In this document: positions 32,861-41,177 of the stretch, in pieces | Layout of the letters: the number at the start of each line of letters is the position of its first letter | Numbering within the stretch: the stretch's first letter is position 1 | From: Thermofilum uzonense | Lineage (GTDB): Archaea; Thermoproteota; Thermoprotei; Thermofilales; Thermofilaceae | Reading direction: 5' to 3' | Length of the DNA stretch: 64,000 bases | NCBI RefSeq assembly: GCF_000993805.1 | Contig: NZ_CP009961.1 | Span: 210,001-274,000 of the forward strand | Notes under the pieces: model-generated | Told to the model about the DNA's origin: nothing | Database searches by the model: none | Seen by the model: only the letters and a program-made list of their open reading frames with translations | Program-made: the position numbers and the translations under genes

Positions 32861-33292
32861 ATGAAGAAGGTTTATTTTGCGGCTCCAATGAGGGGTGTAA
32901 GGGGAGCTCTAAACGAGTCTAGAGAGCTTGTCAAACTAATGGAGGATAACGGATTAATGGTTTTAACCAAGCATGTCATAGAGGACGTACTTGATAATGA
33001 TAAGGGTATGTCGCATCAGGAGGTATTTGAAAGAGATATCAGATTGCTAGATGAGGCTGATATTCTTATAGCCGAGGTTTCTTATCCTAGCCTCGGTGTA
33101 GGCTTTGAGATAGCTTACGCTCTCCTTAAAGGCAAGACAGTGGTGGCTCTAGTGAAGAAAGACAGGGTTGAAAGCCTCTCCTCCCTCATAAGGGGGATAA
33201 CTATGAAAAACTTCCATCTTATAGAATATAGCTCTCCAAACGAGGCATTAGAAAAGATTCTAGACAAGACTGCCCGCCGGGGGGTTAGTTAG
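32861..33292 (+). CDS. Nucleoside 2-deoxyribosyltransferase-like / deoxynucleotide N-hydrolase
   Basis: 143 residues. MKKVYFAAPMRGVRG is the family's substrate-binding strand and glycine loop; RDIRLLDEADILIAEVSYPSLGVGFEIAYALLKGKTVVALVKKDR carries the conserved acidic residue and the GxGxE segment with the catalytic Glu. The family splits nucleoside or 2'-deoxynucleotide N-glycosidic bonds, as in DNPH1. Such an enzyme would remove modified or damaged deoxynucleotides. It is coupled to the next gene by a TAGTG stop-start overlap. Confidence 0.85.
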   Translation: MKKVYFAAPMRGVRGALNESRELVKLMEDNGLMVLTKHVIEDVLDNDKGMSHQEVFERDIRLLDEADILIAEVSYPSLGVGFEIAYALLKGKTVVALVKKDRVESLSSLIRGITMKNFHLIEYSSPNEALEKILDKTARRGVS

Positions 33293-34059
33293 TGAAGGCT
33301 GCGATAATTCTCTTGAACAATGTATCTAAACCAGACTCTGCAAGGTGGTGGCTAGAGGGTTACTTGAAAGCCATAGGTGTAGAAGTAGCCACATATAGTC
33401 TTAACTTTGAAAACCTCGATTCTCTGGGAGGGATTTTCGAAAAAAACGACGCAATTATTGTTGTTGGGGCAGCAGGGGATAAGAGAGCAGCGTCAAAAAT
33501 CGCTGAAATCCTGAAACTAGGCGTGGAGGTGAACCAGGAAGCCCTCGAGCTTATCCGCAACTATTACTCTGATAAGATGGAGATCCCTAAAGATCTCGAG
33601 GATAAGGCTGTAATGCCTGAGTTCAGCTATGTTATTCAGAACGAGCGTGGAGCTGTTCCCGGTTTTGTGGCTTTCAGCCTAACAGATGACAAGTTCATAG
33701 CTGCGACGCCTCCTCGGTTTGAAGAAGCGGTTGAGTGCTTCGAGCTGGGCATCCAAGACTTCTTTAGACAGAAAACGGGTAAAAAATACTCCGTCACCTT
33801 TGCCCTATATCTAGATGGAAGCATAGATGCTGCGGAAAAAATAGTGGAAAGGTTACACCAGAAGGAGAAGAATGTCTTCATGCGTTTAGATGCTAGGTTT
33901 CTTGGAACAAGAGGTGTCCCCATAGCTTTCACTGTTTTTGCTGAAAGCCCGGAAGAGCTTTCAGATACCATGTCGCGGTTAGAAGAAGAATCTTCGAAAT
34001 TGGCTAGCGAGTTGGGGCTAAGAATCTTCGAAAAGGAAAGGAATGAAGAGGAGATGTAA
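33292..34059 (+). CDS. Degenerate CinA/MoaB-like domain protein (tentative)
   Basis: 255 residues, GTG start overlapping the previous stop. The region DAIIVVGAAGDKRAASKIAEILKLGVEVNQEALELIRNYY followed by MPEFSYVIQNERGAVPGFVAF and FIAATPPRFEEAVECFELG has the order of a MoCF/CinA domain, with the canonical GGxGPTxDD glycine-rich loop replaced. The C-terminal ~90 residues (FALYLDGSIDAAEKIVERLHQ ... GVPIAFTVFAESPEEL) resemble the accessory region of archaeal CinA homologues. If correct, it might act on nucleotide-cofactor by-products together with the upstream N-hydrolase. Weak similarity; no activity claimed. Confidence 0.5.
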   Translation: MKAAIILLNNVSKPDSARWWLEGYLKAIGVEVATYSLNFENLDSLGGIFEKNDAIIVVGAAGDKRAASKIAEILKLGVEVNQEALELIRNYYSDKMEIPKDLEDKAVMPEFSYVIQNERGAVPGFVAFSLTDDKFIAATPPRFEEAVECFELGIQDFFRQKTGKKYSVTFALYLDGSIDAAEKIVERLHQKEKNVFMRLDARFLGTRGVPIAFTVFAESPEELSDTMSRLEEESSKLASELGLRIFEKERNEEEM

Positions 34060-34136
34060 AAACTTTCTAAACTTGTTGTCCGAGCATGGCTTACCCACTT
34101 GTTAAATTTTTATAATTTTTCTCCATATAGAGGTGG

Positions 34137-34187
34137 ATGATGAGTGAACTCCCCGTCATGAAAGATGAAGAGGTTTCTGGTCGCTGA
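34137..34187 (+). ncRNA. C/D-box guide sRNA candidate 2
   Basis: Box C ATGATGA (34137-34143), a 14-nt guide, D' ATGA (34158-34161), a 3-nt spacer, C' ATGAAGA (34165-34171), a 12-nt guide GGTTTCTGGTCG and box D CTGA (34184-34187). A TATA-like TTTTTATAAT at 34108-34117 is about 25 bp upstream of the predicted 5' end. The C'-D spacing is exactly 12 nt, as in the first candidate, and the D guide shares GGTTTCTGGT with that candidate's D' guide. It lies in the gap between convergent genes ending at 34059 and 34226. Guide function is inferred; D' is imperfect. Confidence 0.7.
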
Positions 34188-34225
34188 CTTGCGAGTTCTT
34201 CAAAAAGCGGATGGTTCGGGTTCTC

Positions 34226-34981
34226 TTATGAGCTTATCAGTTCGTACACCTTGTCTTCGAGTGCTTGAAAATCTGCTGATCTTCTATCCCGAGGGCGTGG
34301 AAGGTTAATATCAACAATTCCTGCTATTTTGGCGGGTCTTGCCGTTAAAACTATCACTCTATCAGCCATCAATATAGCCTCATCGACGCTGTGGGTCACC
34401 ATAAGGATTGTTCTAACTGAAGTCACCCCCCACAACCAAAGGTCTAAAACTTCGGAGCGAAGAGACTCGGCAGTCAAAGGATCCAAAGCAGAGAAAGGCT
34501 CATCCATAAGTAGAAGAACAGGCTCTATGGCCAATGCCCGTGCGAGATTAACCCTTTGTCGCATGCCTCCGCTGAGCTCACGTGGATAGAAGTCTTCGAA
34601 GGAAGCTAAACCTACTAGCGATAAATACTTACGCGCTCTCTCTTTAGCCTCCTGCCATGATAAGCCATTCACCCTCAGCGGGAGTGCCACATTTTCGAGG
34701 ACACTCATCCAAGGTAATAAGGTCGGGAACTGGAAAACAAATCCTATTCTAGCATCCTTTGAGGTAAAAATAATCTCGCCCCCATCTGGCTTCTCGAGTC
34801 CTGCTATAATCCTGAGAAGCGTCGTCTTCCCGCAACCAGATGGTCCTAGTATAGCTACGAACTCCTCTCCGATGTCAACGGAAATTCCATCAATAACCTT
34901 CAAAGTCTTCGAGTCCTCTGTGAATGACTTCGTGATATTCCTGAGTGAAAGAATAACCTTGCCTCTACTTATTCCACTCAC
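34226..34981 (-). CDS. ABC transporter ATP-binding protein, nitrate/sulfonate/taurine type
   Basis: 251 residues from the GTG at 34981, whose first base is the last base of the permease stop (TAGTG overlap); a longer frame up to 35032 would intrude into the permease gene. Walker A is LGPSGCGKTTLLRIIAG, the ABC signature is LSGGMRQRVNLARAL, and Walker B is VLLLMDEPFSALDPLT, followed by the His switch (MVTHSVDEAI). It energises the fused permease encoded immediately upstream. The AAA-associated C-terminal domain found fused in some members is absent here but encoded at 36591-37085. Confidence 0.92.
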   Translation of the reverse strand: MSGISRGKVILSLRNITKSFTEDSKTLKVIDGISVDIGEEFVAILGPSGCGKTTLLRIIAGLEKPDGGEIIFTSKDARIGFVFQFPTLLPWMSVLENVALPLRVNGLSWQEAKERARKYLSLVGLASFEDFYPRELSGGMRQRVNLARALAIEPVLLLMDEPFSALDPLTAESLRSEVLDLWLWGVTSVRTILMVTHSVDEAILMADRVIVLTARPAKIAGIVDINLPRPRDRRSADFQALEDKVYELISS

Positions 34982-36510
34982 TAATCTTCCCCCCCGTACT
35001 TGCCCTCTATATATTTGAAAAACCTCGACCATAAAGTCTTGTTGATTAAGACTATTACTGATGAAAGAAGAAGGGCTGAAACTACTAGTCCCTCAACGTC
35101 TCCCTGTATTGCTAGCCTGTTAAGCAGTGCACCAACGCCTCCTATGTCAATGCTGTGATCACCCACCACAACATACTCTGCCACCACGCTGGCGTTCCAA
35201 GCACCACCCCAAGCGCTCAAGGCTCCAGTTGCGATTGAAGGAAGAAGGGAGGGCACGAAGACATATCGTATGAAAGGTACTCCACGTATTTTATAAACCG
35301 AGGAAAGCTCTTCAAGGTCCTTTCTGATGCTTGAAAGGCCGTATACAATTATGTTGTAATAAAGATACCAAAAAGCTCCCTGCAGAAAGACTATCAGGGA
35401 TACTATGTAAGCCCCATAACTATAACCAAGTGCGATTGCGGCTAGCAAGGGCCACCAAATAATGGCTGGTATGGAGGCTAAGATTTCGCCAATAATTGAT
35501 AAGGCCCCACCTAAGAGGACATTTCTATACGAGATAAATGCGACAAGCAACGATAACGAAAGGGATAGTAGTAGGATAAACACGATACGTGCAAGCGTTA
35601 TCGGTATTTCATAGAGGACAGCTAGCATCTTCGGTAGAAAGTTAGGAAGCCCAATACTTCCCAGGCCCGCTATAATGTTTAGGGCAAAAATCACTAAAGC
35701 TACTAAGATTGAGAGCCTTATTAAAAACCCCAATATTTTCTCGAACTTTTTGAGTTTTTTTTCAACGACTAAAGACAACTCACCCAATCCCCCCCATGTG
35801 GCTGCAACAATATCATGGATCTTGTCATAAACCGCTGTAAAGCTAGGCAAATTTAAGCCGAGATTCTTGGAGGCAGCCGGGTTCCAAATCAAGAAGTAGG
35901 TTAGGGTGATTATCAATAATAACAATGCTACTCCCAGATAAAATCCTAATAGGTTGCCCGAATTGAACTGCTCTATTATAAAGCTTCCGAGGCCTGTCAC
36001 TCTATACTCGGAACTACCAAGCGATACTACTTCTGCTGATGTTAAGAAGAACCATCCTCCAGCCCATGATACCAGGCTGTTTGCTATAAGAGACCTACGG
36101 GAGACAGGTGCATATATAAAGAAGAAGCGGGCAGCGTGCCCAAAATTATAAGCCTTCACTAGGTCATCATATGAAGGGTCGAGGGATTTGACGGAGGAGT
36201 AGACCCCGAATATCATGTTCCAGACAAGGCTTGTCCAGATCAAGAATATGGATGCCAGCTCTACACCGATTCTCTCAGGGAAATATGTTACAAATAAGAT
36301 TAGAGCTGCTGGGAAGAAGCCTAGTATCGGGATCGATTGTAAAATATCCAATATCGGTAAAAGGATGCTCTCCACTGTTTTGTTCTTTGCCATAGCGCTT
36401 CCAATGAGCAAAGCTGTAAGGACGGATAGAACATAAGCGGCTAGCATTCTGAAAAGGCTCGCGGTTGCTGCTGCTAAGAGCATTGTGTAGAGAGGCACGC
36501 TGTCCACCAC
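34981..36510 (-). CDS. Fused double permease of a NitT/TauT-type ABC transporter
   Basis: 509 residues containing two complete permease domains in tandem. Each has an EAA-loop: DLVKAYNFGHAARFFFIYAPVSRRSLIANSLVSWAGGWFF in the first half and ELSSVYKIRGVPFIRYVFVPSLLPSIATGALSAWGGAWNAS in the second, separated by a hydrophilic linker around residues 235-265. About twelve to thirteen membrane helices are predicted. A single chain with both halves can form the whole channel. No substrate-binding protein is in the window, so the substrate is unknown. The next gene is the ATPase, with TAGTG overlap; divergent from the AAA-associated domain gene. Confidence 0.88.
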   Translation of the reverse strand: MVDSVPLYTMLLAAATASLFRMLAAYVLSVLTALLIGSAMAKNKTVESILLPILDILQSIPILGFFPAALILFVTYFPERIGVELASIFLIWTSLVWNMIFGVYSSVKSLDPSYDDLVKAYNFGHAARFFFIYAPVSRRSLIANSLVSWAGGWFFLTSAEVVSLGSSEYRVTGLGSFIIEQFNSGNLLGFYLGVALLLLIITLTYFLIWNPAASKNLGLNLPSFTAVYDKIHDIVAATWGGLGELSLVVEKKLKKFEKILGFLIRLSILVALVIFALNIIAGLGSIGLPNFLPKMLAVLYEIPITLARIVFILLLSLSLSLLVAFISYRNVLLGGALSIIGEILASIPAIIWWPLLAAIALGYSYGAYIVSLIVFLQGAFWYLYYNIIVYGLSSIRKDLEELSSVYKIRGVPFIRYVFVPSLLPSIATGALSAWGGAWNASVVAEYVVVGDHSIDIGGVGALLNRLAIQGDVEGLVVSALLLSSVIVLINKTLWSRFFKYIEGKYGGED

Positions 36511-36590
36511 TTTAACTTTAAATTCAATGCGTGCAAAAAATTAAAAAATCTAGCTCGGTATAATTATTTAATAGAAGGTGATAGAGGTAA

Positions 36591-37085
36591 GTGTCCGAGG
36601 ATCCAAGTAGTAGTAAGCCTCGTAAAATATTGCTTCCCGTTGACGTAACTCCCGACCATGTCCTTGGGCTTGTCGAGGTCTTACACGGTCTGGGGGGTAG
36701 TGTAGACTCCATGTATGTAGGAGACGTACTCAGGGAGAATATACACGTCTTGCCAAAAGCGATAGATGTTGCTGAAGCTTTAGGCCTGGTGAAATCTGAG
36801 GGTGGAAACTTAACGCTAACCGAGCTGGGGAAAAGGGTGGCCTCAAGTGATCCTAAAAGCCTGAAGTACTTGCTAAGGAATGCACTGAAACGCATCGAAC
36901 CTCTAAGCGAAATAGTGGATCTCGTCTCAAAAAAGAAGAGGATAAGTGTAGAAGACTTCGAGAAACTACTTGAAAACTACTATCCTGCTAGGGTCGAGGC
37001 AGCAATGAAAAATATTCTCATCTGGGGGGCTTTTCTCAACGCTTTTAAGATGGACGAAGATGACGAGGAAATACATTTAATATAG
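36591..37085 (+). CDS. AAA-associated C-terminal domain protein (ABC-linked)
   Basis: 164 residues, GTG start, TATA-like TTATTTAAT at 36565-36573 about 22-26 bp upstream. The pattern VTPDHVLGLVEVLHGLGGSVDSMYVGDVLRENIHVLPKAIDVAEALGLVKSEGGNLTLTELGKRVASSDPKSLKYLLRNAL is the AAA-associated domain normally fused to the C-terminus of nitrate/sulfonate-type ABC ATPases. Here it is a free protein transcribed divergently from the transporter (80-bp gap). It may modulate the ATPase or read out transporter state. The fold is winged-helix-like, so a DNA-binding role is possible. Confidence 0.75.
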   Translation: MSEDPSSSKPRKILLPVDVTPDHVLGLVEVLHGLGGSVDSMYVGDVLRENIHVLPKAIDVAEALGLVKSEGGNLTLTELGKRVASSDPKSLKYLLRNALKRIEPLSEIVDLVSKKKRISVEDFEKLLENYYPARVEAAMKNILIWGAFLNAFKMDEDDEEIHLI

Positions 37086-37110
37086 CCTCGTCATGTAGAT
37101 TTATTTAAGG

Positions 37111-37156
37111 ATGAAGTTTGCTAGGGCCGAAAGATGAGGCTTACGGCGGAGGCTGA
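37111..37156 (+). ncRNA. Weak C/D-box guide RNA candidate
   Basis: ATGAAGT (37111-37117) as a poor C box, CCGA (37127-37130) as D', a 3-nt AAG spacer, ATGAGGC (37134-37140) as C', 12 nt, and a perfect CTGA (37153-37156). The C'-D spacing is exactly 12 nt, as in the better candidates, and a TATA-like ATTTAATAT at 37074-37082 is about 30 bp upstream. Box C departs from RTGATGA in two positions, so this may be coincidence. Confidence 0.28.
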
Positions 37157-37157
37157 T

Positions 37158-37661
37158 TCAAAATAGAGTCGTTTGTCTGCCCCTATCCTTTAATTTAACT
37201 TCCGGGAAGGTGTCCCTAACAGGAAGGTATACCTTCTCATAAAAATCCTTCTGTGAGAGCAGTACCTCCTTGTCAAAACTTGACACGTACTCCAAGGCGA
37301 GCTTCCACGCCTCTTCGAAAGGCATGACAGATTCAATCCTTCGGACGATTTCTCTTTCAAAGTCTTCAGGTGTTTGTTCTTTTCCTCCAATAGCGAACCA
37401 TCCGTTTTTGCCGAGAAATGCCTGCTCGTCTCCGACATAAGCTACGCTTCTAACAGTTTCTCTTTCAAGCGACTTAGGTGTCTCTCCTGGTATTTCCCTT
37501 GTGGAAGCCACGGGTACTCCTCGCCTCTTTGCCCATGCATAGAATATGGCTCGATTTAGCCCAAAGGATAAAGCCTTTTCACGGTCACCCGTCAATACAT
37601 AATATCTTGCTGCTTGGAGAAGAGCCATTACCTGGAACCTTCCAAGCCCTTTACTTGTCAT
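37158..37661 (-). CDS. Hypothetical protein, 167 residues
   Basis: Soluble, mixed-composition protein. The N-terminus FQVMALLQAARYYVLTGDREKALSFGLNRAIFYAWAKRRG is helical, the middle AYVGDEQAFLGKNGWFAIGGKEQTPEDFEREIVRRIE has a short beta section, and the C-terminus FYEKVYLPVRDTFPEVKLKDRGRQTTLF ends with a basic tail. The N-terminal part looks TPR-like but only one repeat is visible. It runs in the same direction as adenylate kinase upstream (50-bp gap). No family is recognised. Confidence 0.5.
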   Translation of the reverse strand: MTSKGLGRFQVMALLQAARYYVLTGDREKALSFGLNRAIFYAWAKRRGVPVASTREIPGETPKSLERETVRSVAYVGDEQAFLGKNGWFAIGGKEQTPEDFEREIVRRIESVMPFEEAWKLALEYVSSFDKEVLLSQKDFYEKVYLPVRDTFPEVKLKDRGRQTTLF

Positions 37662-37711
37662 AATTATTTATTTCTCTATTGTGTTACCTAATAAATATGC
37701 TTGATTTTCAC

Positions 37712-38362
37712 TCATGGTATTGCTGGTAAAGCTCTACTCTTCTGGAACAATCTACTTAGTTCTTGAAGAAGCAGTGGTATAGACTGCCGAGCATCACCAC
37801 TCGCGTCGAAAAAGAAGAGTTTTCCACGTCCTTTGTAGAAATAGAGAACAGGGGATATTGTACTCAAGTACTCATTGTAACGTTTCGTTATTATTTCCTC
37901 TCTATCGTCCTCACGCCTTATGAGATTCTCCCCGCATTTGTCGCATCTACCTTTTCTTAGGGGAGGTTTCCATTGAGAATGATAAATTTCACCGCATCTA
38001 GGGCAGTATAACCTACCTGAGAGCCGTTCAACTATAACTTTAAGTGGAGCATCCAAGAATACAACTGTGTCTAGCGGAAAATGCTCTTCTAGCGTCTCAG
38101 CCTGCGAGTACGTACGAGGATAACCGTCTAGAATAAATCCGCCACTACACTCTGAGCTCGAGAGTCGCTGGAAGAGAACCCTGTTGACGAGATGATCTGG
38201 AACTAGGAGGCCTTTTGACATGTATTTTGAGACCTCTTTTCCAATATCAGACCCTGAAAATACCTCTCTCCGTAATAGTTCGCCTGTCGAGATATGAGGT
38301 ATGTTGAAAAAGGCTGAGAGCATGGTTGCATAAGTTCCTTTTCCTACTCCTGGAGGGCCCAA
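37712..38362 (-). CDS. adk: Adenylate kinase (start problem)
   Basis: 216 residues from the only allowed start, TTG at 38362, giving MGPPGVGKGTYATML. Core features are strong: the P-loop GPPGVGKGT, the LID zinc site CPRCGEIYHSQWKPPLRKGRCDKCGENL, REDD, and the AMP-binding HISTGELLRRE. Adenylate kinases normally start with strand M-x-I-x-L-L-G, and the codons upstream of TTG read I-S-I-R-I-S-L in frame, with no ATG, GTG or TTG before a TAA (an ATG sits directly before that TAA). Initiation probably uses an ATA or ATC codon near 38377-38383, or the sequence has an error. It interconverts AMP, ADP and ATP. Confidence 0.85.
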   Translation of the reverse strand: MGPPGVGKGTYATMLSAFFNIPHISTGELLRREVFSGSDIGKEVSKYMSKGLLVPDHLVNRVLFQRLSSSECSGGFILDGYPRTYSQAETLEEHFPLDTVVFLDAPLKVIVERLSGRLYCPRCGEIYHSQWKPPLRKGRCDKCGENLIRREDDREEIITKRYNEYLSTISPVLYFYKGRGKLFFFDASGDARQSIPLLLQELSRLFQKSRALPAIP

Positions 38363-38478
38363 GAGGGAGATCCTGATGCTTATCCCTATTTACATTATTA
38401 ATTTCAATTATTAAGTATTTCGTTTGGAAAATTGGATAATTAGAGCAGGATTTATATTAATGTATGGAAAAAATACCT

Positions 38479-39882
38479 ATGCATGACAGTTCATCAAAGG
38501 AAAACATACTTGATTTTCTAAAGATGCCTCTTCAAACTGATCTTAAAACGTTAATTGAGAGCGGGGAGCACGAAAAAGCTATACTCGTAATCAAGGAATT
38601 ATTATCTCGGACAAGAGGGGAGCAACAGCTAAGGCTCAAATTCGAATTATTAAGGCTAGAGCTTCTCGAGAAAGAGTTTCCCTATAGTCTAGAGGAGGCT
38701 TTCCACCTCGCCTCAGGCGAACTTGTTTCTCTATCAATTCAGGAATTCCAGGATCTTATTGGAAGAGGCTGTGTAGATCATATAATCTCGAATGGTCACG
38801 TGAGGGTTCATAAGAGATTTGTGCCCAACATGTTCTGGCTGTGTCCTGAGCTCGGTAGCAGAAGGAGAAGAGGGGAGAGTGAGTTAGGGGCCATTGAGCG
38901 CGAGGCTTTACGTTGGCGGGCAGAGAGGGTTAAGAAGTTTTCAGAGGATACAGACGAGAGATATGTATTGCCCTTAAAATACAAAATTCGATTTTCACTA
39001 AAAATTCATGACAGGAGACGCTACCCTGGCATACTCCGTGTTTGGATACCGATACCCCGTGAGGAAGGGATAAATCGCGAAGTTAGAATTTTGCATTCGG
39101 ATCCAGCATTCAAGCACGTAGCACCTCCTATGCACCCGCAAAGAACCATATACTTTGAGCTAGAGGAGACGCTGGATTCACTTGAAGTCGTCTACGAGTT
39201 TACCTCCTACGGGTTTTATGTAAAACTAAATCCAAATGAGGCTAGTATTACTCAGAACTCAGAAATCTTGTCCCGTTATACCGTTGAGAAGCCCCCTCAC
39301 ATTGTTTTCAGCGACCACCTGATTAAACTTACAAAGAGAATCATCGAGGATGAGCCAAACCCTCTTAGAAAAGCTCAAAGGATATGGGATTGGATAACAT
39401 CTAATGTTCGCTATACCTACGCCTGGGATTATTCGCTTTACGATTCGATAAGCGAGTACGTTGCAAGAAATTTACGCGGTGACTGCGGTATGCAGGCAAT
39501 ACTTTTCATAACGATGGCTAGGATAGCTGGGATACCTGCGCGCTGGCAATCGGGCTGGTATCTAAACCCGGTTCGTCCAGGGATGCACGACTGGGCACAA
39601 ATCCATATAGAGCCTTATGGGTGGATTTACGTGGATCCGAGCTTCGGGAATAAGAATAAAGGTGATGGTTGGCGAAACTCTTTCTATTTTGGCTCTATTG
39701 AGGGGTATAGGCTTGCGGCGAACATTGATATTTCGACTCAGTTCGACCCTCCAAAGGAATACTTTAGATCTGATCCTGTTGACAATCAACGAGGAGAGGT
39801 AGAATCTAAAGAGAGGAACATGTATTACGATGAATGGGAGAGCAGTCTTGAGATACTAGAGGTGGAGAGGCTGGAAAAATAG
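38479..39882 (+). CDS. Transglutaminase-like cysteine protease-fold protein
   Basis: 467 residues from the ATG at 38479; an ATG 15 bp upstream (38464) precedes the transcript start implied by the TATA element TTTATATTAA (38451-38460), so the later start is preferred. The C-terminal domain carries the transglutaminase triad: C341 in RGDCGMQA, H375 in GMHDWAQIH and D391 in YVDPSFGN (numbered from 38464). The N-terminal ~160 residues are helical and may recognise substrate, and a basic RRRRG patch lies near 133. Such enzymes act as amidases or proteases rather than cross-linkers in archaea. Substrate unknown; no signal peptide. Confidence 0.75.
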   Translation: MHDSSSKENILDFLKMPLQTDLKTLIESGEHEKAILVIKELLSRTRGEQQLRLKFELLRLELLEKEFPYSLEEAFHLASGELVSLSIQEFQDLIGRGCVDHIISNGHVRVHKRFVPNMFWLCPELGSRRRRGESELGAIEREALRWRAERVKKFSEDTDERYVLPLKYKIRFSLKIHDRRRYPGILRVWIPIPREEGINREVRILHSDPAFKHVAPPMHPQRTIYFELEETLDSLEVVYEFTSYGFYVKLNPNEASITQNSEILSRYTVEKPPHIVFSDHLIKLTKRIIEDEPNPLRKAQRIWDWITSNVRYTYAWDYSLYDSISEYVARNLRGDCGMQAILFITMARIAGIPARWQSGWYLNPVRPGMHDWAQIHIEPYGWIYVDPSFGNKNKGDGWRNSFYFGSIEGYRLAANIDISTQFDPPKEYFRSDPVDNQRGEVESKERNMYYDEWESSLEILEVERLEK

Positions 39883-39890
39883 GCTGGCTT

Positions 39891-41177
39891 CTATACCCTG
39901 TCTTTAGGATAGGTTTTGTGTATTAGCCCCCAGATGAGTAGCACTACTAGCCAGAACGACACGGTGAAGGCAGCTGAGGTTGTCATTGAAGAAATAGTAT
40001 CAGCGGATCTGAATACCGAGCCTATAAGCCATGGGTAAAACGTAGGACCGATGGTCCAGCCTAGGTTATTGAGTATGCTGTAGACGGCGAAAACCGTGCC
40101 CCTGTGCTCAGGTATGACGACCTCGCTTATTATCGAGTTGATGTTAGGGTACGCGAATGTGGTAAACATCATGCCGAATAACACGAGCAACGAGGGCGGT
40201 AGTAAAGCTGAGAGGTCTGTGATGCCCCTAGGATAGGGATATAGTATCATTGTGATCATTGAGAGATAACCTAGGGCTACCCCAAATAACGGGATTTTTG
40301 TTCTCCCACTGATATCTCCCTTCTTCACAATCCTATCGCTAAGAGTTCCACCCAGAATGTGACCAACTGCTATTGAGAATGTTGCCATAGCTATGATTAG
40401 AGAGGCGTTTTCTAGGGGTACGCCCCATTTGGTATGGATATAGTCGATCGACCAGACGCTTAGCATGCCCCATGGAATCGTCCAGGGCACTATCATAAGT
40501 AACATTAAAAGAACCGTCTTCTTCTTTAAGCTGGGTATTGCTTCCCTAAACCTATAAGCTTTTAATTCTCTTTTTGATTCGGAAAATCCTATAGTGACAC
40601 CTCTGGAAGAAAGATAGAGAGAGATTGTAGTTAATAACACAATTATTCCCGTTATAGTATAAGCTATTCGCCAGGGTAGCAATACGCCTGCGACTATGAT
40701 TGCTACAATCATTGCTAGTACGCTGGACACATAATAATACGCGTATCCCTTCCCCCTACTCTCAGGTGGTATCGCGTCCGAGATAAAAGCGTAAATAACT
40801 GGGCCTACTCCAACGAAGCCCAAGCCAAATACGAGAAAGTAGACAAGTAGTTGGTCATAGACACGCGAGGTTGGAACGAGTAAAAGGCCTATCGACATGA
40901 CTAGTCCCAATACAAGTAGAACGGGTCTACGGCCCTTTTTATCAGCTAGAACTCCCCAGAGGAAGGAAAATATAAGACCGATACCCTGAAGCGCACTTGC
41001 TATAAGTCCCCCGTAAAACCTCCAATTTTCTTCCGTGGTTCCGGGAATAAGGCCTTCATCGTGTAGTGTTCGCATGATAGGGTTCAACATGTAATAACCC
41101 ATGGAATAGGAGAGCACAAGAAGGAATAAGGAGGCAAGTATTGTACCGATTCGTGGCCTGGCAGACACTATAACCAC
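39891..41177 (-). CDS. Major facilitator superfamily transporter
   Basis: 428 residues, twelve predicted membrane helices. The MFS loop 2-3 motif is LADKKGRRPVLLVLG, with the equivalent second-half motif LSDRIVKKGDISG. The N-terminal segment shows no signal peptide. GTG start overlaps the upstream hydrolase gene by 10 bp, so the two form an operon. The substrate is unknown; a hydrolase partner suggests import or export of an ester-type or acylated compound, or simply coexpression. Confidence 0.88.
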   Translation of the reverse strand: MVIVSARPRIGTILASLFLLVLSYSMGYYMLNPIMRTLHDEGLIPGTTEENWRFYGGLIASALQGIGLIFSFLWGVLADKKGRRPVLLVLGLVMSIGLLLVPTSRVYDQLLVYFLVFGLGFVGVGPVIYAFISDAIPPESRGKGYAYYYVSSVLAMIVAIIVAGVLLPWRIAYTITGIIVLLTTISLYLSSRGVTIGFSESKRELKAYRFREAIPSLKKKTVLLMLLMIVPWTIPWGMLSVWSIDYIHTKWGVPLENASLIIAMATFSIAVGHILGGTLSDRIVKKGDISGRTKIPLFGVALGYLSMITMILYPYPRGITDLSALLPPSLLVLFGMMFTTFAYPNINSIISEVVIPEHRGTVFAVYSILNNLGWTIGPTFYPWLIGSVFRSADTISSMTTSAAFTVSFWLVVLLIWGLIHKTYPKDRV

